Below, piece after piece: positions 53,701 through 62,792 of a DNA stretch of 64,000 nt (positions are counted from its first letter, which is position 1; each line of letters starts with the position of its first letter). A program made the position numbers and the translations under genes. A model generated the notes under the pieces. The model had not been told where the DNA came from. It did not search any database and worked only from the letters and a program-made list of their open reading frames with translations. The stretch is from Kiloniella spongiae (GTDB lineage Bacteria; Pseudomonadota; Alphaproteobacteria; Kiloniellales; Kiloniellaceae), in NCBI RefSeq assembly GCF_001026905.1, contig NZ_LAQL01000002.1, positions 744,001 through 808,000 on the forward strand, written 5' to 3'.

Positions 53701-54195
53701 ACGGGATCTGAAAAGAAGTTCTTCCGCAGAACGATCATCAAGAATCTGAAAGTTCGGCGCAACCCCCGCTTCCAGAGGGAACCGTCCGAGCAATGACTGA
53801 CAAAAGGCATGAATTGTCTGGATCTTCATACCCCCTGGCGTATCCAAAACACGGGCAAACAATCGCCGTGCGGTCTGTAATTCATCCAGAGAGGCCTCGC
53901 GACCGAACAGCTTTTCAAGCTCTTTTATCAAATCATCTTCAGGAATTGTGGACCAGCCAGCCAGTTTGTCAGACAGACGGTTCGCCATTTCTGCCGCAGC
54001 TGCTTTGGTGAAGGTCAACGCTAGAATTTTCCCCGGCTCTGATCCACTCAACAGCAGATTAAGAATGCGATCCGTCAGAACCTTTGTCTTACCCGCCCCT
54101 GCAGAGGCCCCAACCCAAACAGATGCAGTTGGGTCCGCGGCCTGTCTTTGTTCGTTGGTAGCTTGCCGGAGGATATCATCAATACGCAGCGTCAT
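50716..54195 (-). CDS. addA: AddA, double-strand-break repair helicase-nuclease
   Basis: The 1159-residue UvrD-like protein has Walker A GASAGAGKTKVLTDRIL (29-45), helicase Walker B LIDEAQDTNPEQW, VGDVKQSIYSFQRAD, MTVHGSKGLQAPVVILPD and YVALTRAEDRL. The C-terminal RecB nuclease has GQVDRLI and IIDYKTNRPPP. With AddB it processes DNA ends up to Chi-like sites for RecA. The start at 54195 overlaps the addB stop as ATGA, with GAGGGGG upstream. Confidence 0.97.
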   Translation of the reverse strand: MTLRIDDILRQATNEQRQAADPTASVWVGASAGAGKTKVLTDRILNLLLSGSEPGKILALTFTKAAAAEMANRLSDKLAGWSTIPEDDLIKELEKLFGREASLDELQTARRLFARVLDTPGGMKIQTIHAFCQSLLGRFPLEAGVAPNFQILDDRSAEELLFRSREDVLSGRGGLNEQAVTDALECITAYTQEQSFGSLVQEIIRERGRISDLLAEYGDQQGLNRVIYETLGVDSNSSTTDLLNAACDDGAFNTMQLSHAADALLQGAKSDQERGHLLKDWLESQSETRCEKYSDYRGIFFTQAGEIRSRLATKGALSALPQLPDILIAEAERLIRLNEKLNAIGVAKATSSLLDLGIAILSRYERYKEIRAFLDYDDLILKTRDLLKGERAVAWVLFKLDGGIDHVLIDEAQDTNPEQWEVVAALCNEFFDGEGAREDIRTIFAVGDVKQSIYSFQRADPAKFEQMRAHFEKRVEIAQQKWQRISLDVSFRSTPSVLATVDQVFSYPSSADGVSFHNDLLRHQPVRLGQAGRVELWPLMVSEGAPEDTPWTLPLAQEAEMESRARLASVLARRIHYWTLAEAGIDDPVCQLPSQGRRIDPGDILVLVRRRNAFVEELVRELKTLAVPVSGVDRMVLTDQMAVMDLVALGRFLLLPEDDLTLATVLKGPLLGLDEDQLFNLAYNRKGSLWSRLRDRAKSNDTLARAAGYLNGLLARADYTPPFELFSHILGSLDGRKMLLSRLGPDARDPIEEFLSLALAYEREETPSLEGFLHWLEVGDQEIKRDLEQGGGAVRIMTVHGSKGLQAPVVILPDTTQIPQADRGVVWLKEQGNLPVWSPRTAMNTEIISSARDQLRKDALREYRRLLYVALTRAEDRLIICGWSGAREPSDDSWYALAQAALNEYGKEVEFAFPEDPTGSWQAMGRVQENAQEVETQVDKEEAVIDHFDGHLPTWAFVDPDQEPVPPRPLAPSRAKDDEPPVRSPLGQDDGARFKRGRIIHRLLQTLPDLPQEKWVSSARRFLESPLHELDSDQIKILLDETISVLNHPNYQDIFGEGSRAEVPVVGLVHRDGDVEVISGQVDRLIITDNKVKIIDYKTNRPPPKNVEKVHRSYLRQMAAYRTVLRQIYPNYQIEAHLLWTDEARLMHLPDNILVQYEP

Positions 54196-57100
54196 AGATC
54201 CCCCTCGCGACCTGTGGACCATTCTTTAATCCGCGCCAGATGCTCAAAATCATTATAGACCAAGGCTTGATTAGGCCGAGGGCGCGCTGCATAGGGAGTT
54301 TCCTGATAATCAAATTCTGCGATCAGATCCTGTAGCCCTTCGATTGCGATTTTTGCAATCTGTCCGGCGCCTTCTTTTGCCCCGCGTTGCCCCAGTGCAT
54401 TTTTGTTTTCTCCCGCGGGGTCACCCCCGGTTAATCGCCAATAAAGAAGCTCTTTCACCTCATCAGACAAAATGCCAAAACCACCTTCAATAGCGATGGC
54501 CGCTTCCAACGGTAATTGAGGTGAAATCCCCTGCAGGACATTTTTGGCACTTGGAACTGTTCCCGTTTTATAGTCGAGTATCGCCAAGCCACCTGTCGCC
54601 AGTTCATCAATGCGATCCGCCTTGGCAGTAAGAGTAAAGTCCCCAGCAGGCGCGTTCAGCACCAGCTTCCCAGTCACTTCAACATGGGACTTGGAAATCA
54701 CTTTCCGACGTAGAGCCTCTTGTTCAACAAACCATTTGGCAATGCGCTGAAACCGGGGCCACCAGAAAGACCAGATACCGGGACGATCTTTAACCGCAGT
54801 AAAAACAGCTTCGCCAATCATTAAAAGCTGTTGCTCTGCATCATCGGGCAAAGTATCGGGATATTCTTTCAAAAATTTTTCGAGCGCTTCATGGATCAAG
54901 CTCCCCTTGTCTGCTCCGGATGGATCAGCATCCAGTGGATCAAGTTTGCGAAGCTTTAATATTTTTTGGGCATAAAGCGCATAAGGATCACGCATCCACG
55001 TTTCGATGCGAGTCACAGACAGATTTCTTGGGCGCGCAGAAACTGGTGGGGTCGGTGCTGGTGCTTTTATCTGGATACGTTTTTCTGGTAAATCCAATGC
55101 CTCTACCCAGCCGAGCCATTTCCTCGCGTCTCTCTGCAAAAAGCCTCGAAGCCCCTTACCTTCTAACAACGCTTCAATACGGAGCAACCAGCGTGAAGGA
55201 ACCGTTGGTGCACCCTCTACCTTTTCCGATCGGGTAAGGAATACTTCTGGCGCACAGAAAGCCTGAACAAAATCTTGCGCTGATAATCCCACTTGCTGTT
55301 CTGGTTGAGGCAACCCGAAATCACGTCTCATAGGGCGGCTCATCCATGGTCCGGGTTTTGCCTCTGCAGGCCAACTTCCCTCGTTCAAACCGCCAAGAAT
55401 AACTACATCAGCGTGCTGCAATCGGGCTTCAATTGCCCCAAGGATGCTCAGCCTTGGATGAGCGCCAAAAGGTGCACGTACAGCGCGACCAACCATAAGA
55501 GCCGCTAGTAGCTCTGGATAGCGATGCGGAGATACATCAGGGGCGTCGCCAGCAGCTTCTCTCAGATCTGCAACAAACTCAGCCGCGGCAGTACCATCAT
55601 CCCCTGCCCAAAGCCTCTCAGCCCCGCTTTGTTCATCGCTAGAAGCCAAAAATTCTGCAAATTCGATATGCGAATCAAGCAAAGCGCGAAAGGATTGCGT
55701 ACCACCGCGAATATGATCATCAAAGGTTTGTCCCGCAGCGAGAAGACGCTCTAACAATTCCCTACTTTCCTGACCTTTCTCAGCATCGTCACCAAGAGCT
55801 GTAATTAGCCCTTCAATACCTGATGCAGGCCGCACGCCACGGAGCACTGTAATTTCAAGTTGTCGCACAATCCGTTTGAAAACACCTATTTGCATACCCG
55901 CCGCGCAAAGAGGATGCTTCATTGCCGACAGAAAAGAAATTGGTGATAAACCGGATACCATCATTTCGGCGGTCAACCGTAAGAAAACTGCCGGGGCCGC
56001 TTCCGGTAACGGTGCACCTGCGGAATCATCTATTGTAATAGACCAACGTTCCATTTCTGCCGCAACACGGCGTGCGAGATCTCTGTCCGGTGTGATCAAA
56101 GCCGCCGTTTTTTCTGGCGTCTCCAAAACTGATCTCAGAATAAGGGAAATGGCCAAGGCCTCTTCACCCGATCCCGGACAATCCAACCGGAACACCTTTT
56201 CCAAAGCTTTCTGAAATATCGAAGTATCTGACTGCTCAATGTACTTTTGCCACTGCGTTGTTGCCTGTGCCGGACGCATTGCCATATGCACAAAATCAAC
56301 CCGTGTTTCCGGCGCTCTGTCTTTTAGCTCAGACATTCCTAAATCAGTTTCGCCTGTGCCATAAGGCCAAGATTTCAAGTCTGACCTTTGGATGTCCAGG
56401 CGTCTCAGTAACCTTGCCAATCCGTTTTGGGGATGCGAGCTGTCCTTTAAAAATTCACGCCAAGTATCATCGTCTGCGGTTAAATCGACACCCGGTAGAA
56501 TCACCACCCCTTGCGGACATTTGGAAACAACGCCAATTAAATCCGCCGCCGCCGGGATCGACCCTGTTGATCCTGCGACAATGAGCGGATGATCCGGGGG
56601 ACATTGACGCCAAAATTCAGCCTGTCCCTCTAAAAGGCGACGCCGTCTTTCTGCTGGACCAATACCGCCTGTTGCCTCTTCAACCGTCGGCCAAATTTTT
56701 GTTAAGATTTCCAGAAACTCGAGTGTGATTTGCCAGTGAACCGCATAATCTTCCGGCACAAGATCAGACAGTTCGGTAAAGCTCAATCCTTCGGTTTGCA
56801 CCTGATCCAAAAAGCGCCCCAGTTCGCCAGCGAGACGTACGGCCTGATCTTCGGGAATAATATCACCGCCATTTGATTTGGCCTGTGATGCGGACCATTT
56901 CAATACTAGTTGGCTCAACAGCAGTTGACGCCTTAAAGATGAGAGTACGGGCGGAAGGTCAAGATCTTGACCTTGTCCAATAGCCACATCAGATGCCGAC
57001 ATCAACAATTCATCAGGATCCAAATCACCCAAGGGCAACATACGGGGTAACATCATGGCCTTACCGTCAGACGCCCGTAAGAAAGCCTGTTGCAAGCTTC

Positions 57101-57287
57101 GGCAGGCCCGTCTTGTTGGCAAAAGGATCATCACTTTGGAAAACTCCAAGGGATCACCACCCCAACGCACTAAAATTCCCTTAGCCAAGGCATCAACAAA
57201 TGAAGCATTCGACGCAATAGAATAAACGTCAGTTACTGTTTCTCTCGTCTCAAAAGGCTCTGTCTGAAAGGGAAGTTCAAAAGTCAT
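54192..57287 (-). CDS. addB: AddB, double-strand-break repair protein, alphaproteobacterial type
   Basis: The 1031-residue partner of AddA has the N-terminal helicase-like part, where the nucleotide loop is degenerate (ILLPTRRACRSLQQAF instead of a GxGKT loop), and GGLNEGSWPAEAKPGPWMSR mid-chain. The C-terminal nuclease has LIHEALEKFL and the PD-(D/E)xK core GLAILDYKTGTVPS. The alphaproteobacterial TIGR02786 type lacks ATPase function but keeps a nuclease. addA is coupled downstream and murU lies three bases upstream. Confidence 0.95.
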   Translation of the reverse strand: MTFELPFQTEPFETRETVTDVYSIASNASFVDALAKGILVRWGGDPLEFSKVMILLPTRRACRSLQQAFLRASDGKAMMLPRMLPLGDLDPDELLMSASDVAIGQGQDLDLPPVLSSLRRQLLLSQLVLKWSASQAKSNGGDIIPEDQAVRLAGELGRFLDQVQTEGLSFTELSDLVPEDYAVHWQITLEFLEILTKIWPTVEEATGGIGPAERRRRLLEGQAEFWRQCPPDHPLIVAGSTGSIPAAADLIGVVSKCPQGVVILPGVDLTADDDTWREFLKDSSHPQNGLARLLRRLDIQRSDLKSWPYGTGETDLGMSELKDRAPETRVDFVHMAMRPAQATTQWQKYIEQSDTSIFQKALEKVFRLDCPGSGEEALAISLILRSVLETPEKTAALITPDRDLARRVAAEMERWSITIDDSAGAPLPEAAPAVFLRLTAEMMVSGLSPISFLSAMKHPLCAAGMQIGVFKRIVRQLEITVLRGVRPASGIEGLITALGDDAEKGQESRELLERLLAAGQTFDDHIRGGTQSFRALLDSHIEFAEFLASSDEQSGAERLWAGDDGTAAAEFVADLREAAGDAPDVSPHRYPELLAALMVGRAVRAPFGAHPRLSILGAIEARLQHADVVILGGLNEGSWPAEAKPGPWMSRPMRRDFGLPQPEQQVGLSAQDFVQAFCAPEVFLTRSEKVEGAPTVPSRWLLRIEALLEGKGLRGFLQRDARKWLGWVEALDLPEKRIQIKAPAPTPPVSARPRNLSVTRIETWMRDPYALYAQKILKLRKLDPLDADPSGADKGSLIHEALEKFLKEYPDTLPDDAEQQLLMIGEAVFTAVKDRPGIWSFWWPRFQRIAKWFVEQEALRRKVISKSHVEVTGKLVLNAPAGDFTLTAKADRIDELATGGLAILDYKTGTVPSAKNVLQGISPQLPLEAAIAIEGGFGILSDEVKELLYWRLTGGDPAGENKNALGQRGAKEGAGQIAKIAIEGLQDLIAEFDYQETPYAARPRPNQALVYNDFEHLARIKEWSTGREGDL

Positions 57288-57290
57288 TAT

Positions 57291-58028
57291 TTAGGCGCCG
57301 CAGGATTTGGATGCCACTGGCAACATGCTTTGTAAAAGACCTTCTACTTCTCGAAGACCTTCGGGTGTACCCACGTGGAACCATTCCCCGTCATGCTCTA
57401 GCCCGTACAATCGGTCAGATGCCAAAGCTTTGTCAAAAATTTCGTTTAGAGAAAAAGCTCCCTTAGGCGCATTGATGAAAAGCTTTGGATGTAAAATTTG
57501 AATTCCTGCGTAGACATAAGGCGCAGCTGTGGCATCACCTCGGCGGCTTAATTTTTGATCATTTTCCAGAAAGAAGTCGCCAGCCCCTTCATATCCATAG
57601 GCCTTGGATTTCGGATGAACCAAAAGCAATGCATCCATCCCGTCAGGATTCCAAGATTTGACAACACGTTCGATTGCCGCTTCGGTACCATCCAGCCAAC
57701 AAACATCACCGTTCACAACAACAAATGGATCATTCCCTAAAAGTGGAAGGGCCTGCGTAACGCCGCCGCCTGTCTCAAGAATTTCACTTTCATCCGAAAG
57801 AATGATCATCGGATCATCATATGCATCGACAAAACCTTGAATCTGTTCTTTCAAATAAAAGGCATTCACCACAATTTTCTGAATACCCGCCGTTCTAAGC
57901 TTCGCAATGATACTTTCCAACATCGGTACCCCAAGAATCGGCACCAAAGGTTTGGGGATTGTCTCTGTTATTGGTCTCATCCGCTTACCAAAACCAGCCG
58001 CCAATACCATCGCAGTCTTTATCGTCAT
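57291..58028 (-). CDS. murU: MurU-like nucleotidyltransferase (N-acetylmuramate 1-phosphate uridylyltransferase family)
   Basis: The 245-residue protein starts MTIKTAMVLAAGFGKRMRPITETIPKPLVPI, the sugar-nucleotidyltransferase signature. It has VVNGDVCWLDG (metal Asp) and the later PYVYAGIQILHP and FSLNEIFDKAL of MurU/NDP-sugar enzymes. MurU activates MurNAc-1-phosphate to UDP-MurNAc in cell wall recycling. In many relatives the MurNAc/GlcNAc kinase amgK sits just upstream; it is absent here. The chosen start, ATG 58028, has only a weak ribosome site. Confidence 0.85.
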   Translation of the reverse strand: MTIKTAMVLAAGFGKRMRPITETIPKPLVPILGVPMLESIIAKLRTAGIQKIVVNAFYLKEQIQGFVDAYDDPMIILSDESEILETGGGVTQALPLLGNDPFVVVNGDVCWLDGTEAAIERVVKSWNPDGMDALLLVHPKSKAYGYEGAGDFFLENDQKLSRRGDATAAPYVYAGIQILHPKLFINAPKGAFSLNEIFDKALASDRLYGLEHDGEWFHVGTPEGLREVEGLLQSMLPVASKSCGA

Positions 58029-58114
58029 TGCGGTTACTATATCCTGCCTATAAACCAGATCTATCGGCGAGCACGCCAAGTTAAAAAAATAACAGATTTA
58101 AGAAAATACCAAAC

Positions 58115-58636
58115 TTAAGCAAATAAGGGAGTTAATCTCTCTTGCCACTTAGGCCCACCTAAAAACTTCAATGCTCTTGCGGTTTCTCCCTGTCCGTAAG
58201 ACAGCTTTACCTGTAAATGTCCGCGCGGCATTAAAAAACCCAACCGATCAGGCCACTCAATCAGTGAAATGCCTTCGGAAAAAGCCTCTTCAATACCAAG
58301 CTCGTAGGCTTCTTCCGGATCTTCTAGTCGATAAAGATCAAAGTGCCAAATCTGCTGTTCAGCCCGGTCATATATCTGAACAAGGGTAAATGTTGGGCTG
58401 GGGACTTCTTCTATCTGCTCCCCCCCCTCTATCGCTGGAAAAGCATTAATCAAGGCACGAGAAAATGCTGTCTTTCCAGCCCCGAGATCACCGTCCAAAG
58501 CCAGAACATCGCCTTCTTGGAGAAACGGCGCCAATTTTCGCGCAAACTCCCGGGTTTCATTTTCATCGGCAAAGACTATTTCACCAATCAAATTTTCTGC
58601 TGTTGCCTTCTCTGGTGTCACGTTCTCATGTGTCAC
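58115..58636 (-). CDS. tsaE: TsaE, ATPase of tRNA threonylcarbamoyladenosine synthesis
   Basis: The 173-residue P-loop protein has GDLGAGKTAFSRALI (49-63) and SPTFTLVQIYD, then HFDLYRLEDPEEAYELGIEEAF and LIEWPDRL, the YjeE/TsaE signature. It works with TsaB, TsaC and TsaD in making t6A37 in tRNA. The start is GTG in a GTGA overlap with divL. A run of eight G in the codons for EGGE (near 58420-58427) is a possible slippage site. Confidence 0.95.
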   Translation of the reverse strand: MTHENVTPEKATAENLIGEIVFADENETREFARKLAPFLQEGDVLALDGDLGAGKTAFSRALINAFPAIEGGEQIEEVPSPTFTLVQIYDRAEQQIWHFDLYRLEDPEEAYELGIEEAFSEGISLIEWPDRLGFLMPRGHLQVKLSYGQGETARALKFLGGPKWQERLTPLFA

Positions 58637-61107
58637 CGGGTCTTGTCCTCATCCTGCGATTCAACATCGTCCCCTGTTTCGATATTTTCTTGGGATTCCG
58701 CTCTTTCCCGAACTTCTTCATTTTCAGTAATTGTATCGGCAACAATTTGACGAATGCCGCTAGGCTTTTCCAGATCTTCCAGCAATGGAATATGACAAGT
58801 TACAATCGTTCCTTCGTCAATTTCTGATTCAATTTCAACCCAACCACCATGCAGCTCGACAAGACTTTTTACGAGTGAAAGCCCAAGGCCCGCTCCGGCT
58901 TGTTTTGCACGCCCTTCACCACGTTCAAACTTGTGAAAAACTCTTTCCTGATCTTCCTTACTGATCCCGACACCTTCGTCTTTGACCGCAATGCGTAGTT
59001 CATGATCGCGACTTGCCGTTATATTCACCCTCGCCCCTTCAGGCGAGAATTTGAGTGCATTCAAGAGTAAATTATATAACGCTTGCGTAAGTCGACGCTC
59101 GTCAACTTGAACAGAACCAATGTCGTCATCACAAACAATATTAACCTCAATATTCCGATGCCGTGCTCTTTCATGCCCAATGGTATAGAGATGTTGAAGC
59201 ATATGATCGACTTTGACCTCGGCCAGATCAAGATGCAGATAACCTGCTTCAATTGTTGCCAGATCAAGAATATCATTGATCAGGGTCATCAAGCGTTGGG
59301 ATGATTCAACAATCGCCTGACTATATTCTCTTTGCCTGCTATTCAGCTCACCAAAGAATTGATTTTCCAGAATTTCTGCAAACCCAACAATCGCATTAAG
59401 GGGTGTCCTCAACTCATAAGAAACATTGGCAATAAACTCTGTTTTCAGCTTATCTGCTGTTTCCAATGCTTCGTTTTTCTCAAGTAAAGCACGTTCAACG
59501 GTAAATGAGTCCGTCACATCAAGGAACGTCAACAATGATGCCCCGTCAGGCAACATGACCTGTGCCCAGTCAAGAACAACGCCATCTGAGCGGAATTTGC
59601 GTCCGGATCGAGCTTCTGGTTCACAAACACGCGCGACCATCAATTCAAGCTGATCATCCCAATCGTCATCCCGAACTTCAAAAAGATCACGACTTCGTAG
59701 AACGACATCCCGAACATGCGGCTCACTATTGAGGAAATCTTCTGGAAGCTTCCAGAGTTCAGCAAAATTAGGGTTAAACAGTTTCAAACGACCATCAGCA
59801 CCGTATACGACAACAGCTTCATACAACTTGTTCAGCGTCTCGCGTTGTACTGCTGTTAGCGTATTGTAGGATCTTTCAAGCGCAAGCCGATCCGTTACGT
59901 CCTCAACGGTTTCGAGCACACCACCAAAGGGATGTGCTGTCGCAACAGAACGCAGCGTTGTTCCATCTGTTAGGTGCAACAACTCTTCAACCGGCTCGAT
60001 CATCGTACGATAATCCCGCATTCGTTGTTGCTTGAACTCTGGAAAGTTAGCGTATTCCGGCAGTCGACGATTTTCGCGCATTGTATCCAACACCTCGCTT
60101 AAATGAGGTTCAGATTTCAAGAAATCTTCGTTCAATTTAAAAAGCGTTGCATAAGATGAATTAAAGAAAATCAACCGCTCATCAGGACCAAAAATGGAGA
60201 TCGCGATTCCCAGATTCTCAAGAACCTGGGCATGACCCCCGATATGCCTGTTCAGTTTATTTTCTGCTTCTTCCAGACCTGTTTGATCAACGGCAAATCC
60301 GAGAAGGGTTTTATCGTCCAATCTTCTTTCGCAGAATTCTAGAAGCCGCCTTTCCCCTGCAATAATCGCATGGTGTTTCTCGCTAGCGCTTTCACCACTC
60401 TCCAAGGCCTGTCGGGCAAGATTATGTGCCTGAGAAACCTTTGAGCGATCAACCAGTTCTATATTTTGCTGAAGAATATCATTTTGTTCGGCCTCTACTG
60501 CAGTTGCATAGGCCTGATTACAATAGGTAAGCGCTAGTTTTTCATCGCGCATCCAGACGGGGATCGGCAAATTTTCAAGCAATGAAGAAACGTGACGAGA
60601 TTCTTCTGTCGCAGTTCGCGCCTGCTTTTCCAAATCACTGACATCAGCAAACCAAACAACATCTGTTATTGGTGGATTATCACCCGCAGCTTCAATACGT
60701 TGCCCATGGATACGATAGCTTCGCCCCTTTGCCCGCAAGGTCAGTGTAAAAGGTTTTCCTTCACTCTTTAAACTCTCGAACGCCTCGGTAAGGGTGTTTG
60801 CTTCACCTGTTCCTCGCTGAAAAGCAATCGAAATTGCATTAAAATCAATCTCTCCTTTATCAAGGCCAAATTCCCGGACAACACCAACACTGGCACGAGA
60901 TTTATGATCATGATGAGAATAGGTGACACAGCCAAGCGGCGCAGCCAAAACAGCAGCACGATCCAATGACGATTTCATCTGTAGATCATGGAGCTTTAGT
61001 TGCAATGATCGCCAACGATGACGATAAGCAAAAACAATTAACCCCGAGCCAAGCAGGATAATGAGAGTAAGAAAGAAACCCGGCAGATAAGCCGAAAATG
61101 ACGACAC
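58633..61107 (-). CDS. divL: DivL-type tyrosine-substituted sensor kinase
   Basis: The 824-residue protein has one N-terminal membrane helix (FFLTLIILLGSGLIVFAY), several PAS domains and a HisKA/HATPase pair. The acceptor motif reads FIANVSYELRTPLNAIVGF, so Y564 replaces the usual histidine, which is the hallmark of Caulobacter DivL. The ATP domain is intact (LLLNALKFSPEG, DEGVGI, GAGLGLSLV). DivL binds phosphorylated or free DivK and tunes CckA, controlling CtrA and cell division asymmetry. Location next to tsaE supports the call. Confidence 0.92.
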   Translation of the reverse strand: MSSFSAYLPGFFLTLIILLGSGLIVFAYRHRWRSLQLKLHDLQMKSSLDRAAVLAAPLGCVTYSHHDHKSRASVGVVREFGLDKGEIDFNAISIAFQRGTGEANTLTEAFESLKSEGKPFTLTLRAKGRSYRIHGQRIEAAGDNPPITDVVWFADVSDLEKQARTATEESRHVSSLLENLPIPVWMRDEKLALTYCNQAYATAVEAEQNDILQQNIELVDRSKVSQAHNLARQALESGESASEKHHAIIAGERRLLEFCERRLDDKTLLGFAVDQTGLEEAENKLNRHIGGHAQVLENLGIAISIFGPDERLIFFNSSYATLFKLNEDFLKSEPHLSEVLDTMRENRRLPEYANFPEFKQQRMRDYRTMIEPVEELLHLTDGTTLRSVATAHPFGGVLETVEDVTDRLALERSYNTLTAVQRETLNKLYEAVVVYGADGRLKLFNPNFAELWKLPEDFLNSEPHVRDVVLRSRDLFEVRDDDWDDQLELMVARVCEPEARSGRKFRSDGVVLDWAQVMLPDGASLLTFLDVTDSFTVERALLEKNEALETADKLKTEFIANVSYELRTPLNAIVGFAEILENQFFGELNSRQREYSQAIVESSQRLMTLINDILDLATIEAGYLHLDLAEVKVDHMLQHLYTIGHERARHRNIEVNIVCDDDIGSVQVDERRLTQALYNLLLNALKFSPEGARVNITASRDHELRIAVKDEGVGISKEDQERVFHKFERGEGRAKQAGAGLGLSLVKSLVELHGGWVEIESEIDEGTIVTCHIPLLEDLEKPSGIRQIVADTITENEEVRERAESQENIETGDDVESQDEDKTR

Positions 61108-61225
61108 TGCGTTCCCCTCAAAAAGTGCAGAAAATCCAAGTTTTGTTTGGATTTTTTGAACCGGTCAGAAAACCCTAATTAAGTGTAATGAGTTTATCTT
61201 GTCAAAACAAGATGTTGAACGCAAT

Positions 61226-61257
61226 CAAGGGGCACAGAAATTAATCTGCACCCCTTG
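61226..61257. repeat. imperfect inverted repeat between ahcY and divL
   Basis: CAAGGGGCACAG (61226-61237) and CTGCACCCCTTG (61246-61257) pair at ten of twelve positions with an eight-base AT loop. It is downstream of ahcY and upstream of divL on the minus strand. No T run follows, so it may be a Rho-assisted terminator or a divL regulatory site. Confidence 0.55.
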
Positions 61258-61318
61258 AATATAACGTTTAGCAGCTATCTTATCGGTAAATACCGACAAT
61301 CAAACCCTGACAATATTA

Positions 61319-62614
61319 TTAGTAACGGTAGTGATCCTGTTTGAAAGGACCTTCTACGGGTACATCAATGTACTCAGCCTGCTCGTCTGTCAATTTGGTC
61401 AGCTTAACACCCAATTTTGCGAGGTGAAGCATTGCAACTTTTTCATCCAGCGATTTTGGAAGAACATAAACTTTGTTTTCGTAGTTAGCTGAATTTTCCC
61501 AAAGTTCGATCTGTGCCAGTACCTGGTTTGTAAAGGATGCTGACATCACAAAGCTTGGGTGACCTGTTGCACAACCAAGATTAACAAGACGACCTTCGGC
61601 AAGAATGATCAGGCGCTTGCCATCCGGGAATTCTACTTCATCAACCTGGTCTTTAACATTGTGCCAAGGGTAGTTGCGAAGAGCAGCGATCTGAATTTCT
61701 GAATCAAAGTGACCGATGTTACAAACGATTGCGCGATCTTTCATCTCACGCATGTGATCGATTGTAATAATGTTTTTGTTACCTGTTGTTGTTACAAAGA
61801 TGTCACCAATAGAAGCAGCGTCTTCCATTGTTGTTACTTCGTAACCTTCCATTGCGGCCTGAAGCGCACAAATTGGATCAATTTCAGTTACAAGAACACG
61901 TGCACCCTGTGTACGAAGGGAAGCTGCGGAACCTTTACCAACATCACCGAAGCCACCAACAACAGCAACTTTACCGGCAACCATAACGTCAGTTGCACGT
62001 TTGATGCCATCAACAAGTGATTCGCGACAACCGTATAGGTTATCAAATTTAGATTTTGTTACTGAATCGTTTACGTTGATCGCAGGTACTTTCAATGTGC
62101 CTTTTTTCGCCATTTCATACAGACGGTGAACACCTGTTGTCGTTTCTTCAGAAAGACCGCGGATATCGTCAAGAAGCTCTGGGAAATGATCGTGAACCAT
62201 AACAGTAAGATCGCCACCATCATCAAGGATGAGGTTTGGCTTCCAACCATCAGGCCCTTCAATTGTCTGCTCAATACACCAGTTGAATTCTTCCTCGGTC
62301 TCACCTTTCCAGGCGAAAACAGGAACACCAGTTGCGGCAATCGCAGCAGCAGCCTGATCTTGGGTCGAGAAGATGTTACAAGAAGACCAACGAATCTCAG
62401 CACCAAGAGCGGTAAGGGTTTCAATAAGAACAGCCGTCTGAATTGTCATGTGAAGACAACCAGCAATACGAGAACCCGCAAGCGGTTTGCTTTGGCCGAA
62501 TTCTTCACGAAGCGCCATCAGGCCTGGCATTTCTGTTTCAGCAATAGTGATTTCTTTACGGCCCCAATCAGCAAGGGACATATCCGCAACTTTATAATCA
62601 GTAAATTCTGTCAT
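61319..62614 (-). CDS. ahcY: AhcY, adenosylhomocysteinase
   Basis: The 431-residue NAD-dependent enzyme splits S-adenosylhomocysteine to homocysteine and adenosine, closing the methylation cycle. [70 protein letters not shown] and the NAD loop [15 protein letters not shown] are present. It ends with the C-terminal DHYRY that reaches the neighbouring subunit. A 10-bp inverted repeat lies in its leader. Confidence 0.98.
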   Translation of the reverse strand: MTEFTDYKVADMSLADWGRKEITIAETEMPGLMALREEFGQSKPLAGSRIAGCLHMTIQTAVLIETLTALGAEIRWSSCNIFSTQDQAAAAIAATGVPVFAWKGETEEEFNWCIEQTIEGPDGWKPNLILDDGGDLTVMVHDHFPELLDDIRGLSEETTTGVHRLYEMAKKGTLKVPAINVNDSVTKSKFDNLYGCRESLVDGIKRATDVMVAGKVAVVGGFGDVGKGSAASLRTQGARVLVTEIDPICALQAAMEGYEVTTMEDAASIGDIFVTTTGNKNIITIDHMREMKDRAIVCNIGHFDSEIQIAALRNYPWHNVKDQVDEVEFPDGKRLIILAEGRLVNLGCATGHPSFVMSASFTNQVLAQIELWENSANYENKVYVLPKSLDEKVAMLHLAKLGVKLTKLTDEQAEYIDVPVEGPFKQDHYRY

Positions 62615-62639
62615 GTACTTAGCTTTCGTTTATTGCAGT

Positions 62640-62661
62640 CACATAAAGAAATCTTTATGTG
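62640..62661. promoter_or_regulatory. palindrome in the ahcY leader
   Basis: CACATAAAGA (62640-62649) and TCTTTATGTG (62652-62661) form a perfect 22-bp palindrome with a two-base centre, 26 bases before the ahcY ATG on the minus strand. It looks more like an operator than an RNA switch. An ArsR-type SAH-responsive regulator such as SahR is a possible binder, by analogy only. Confidence 0.55.
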
Positions 62662-62792
62662 TTGATTTTGACAGATAATTAGCAGTCTTGAATTAATATT
62701 GCAACCCATTTCCTAAAATCACAGCCATCCTTTACATTCGCGAAACATGACAATGCCCGGCTTCATTTGATATCAATATTTTATCAATAATC

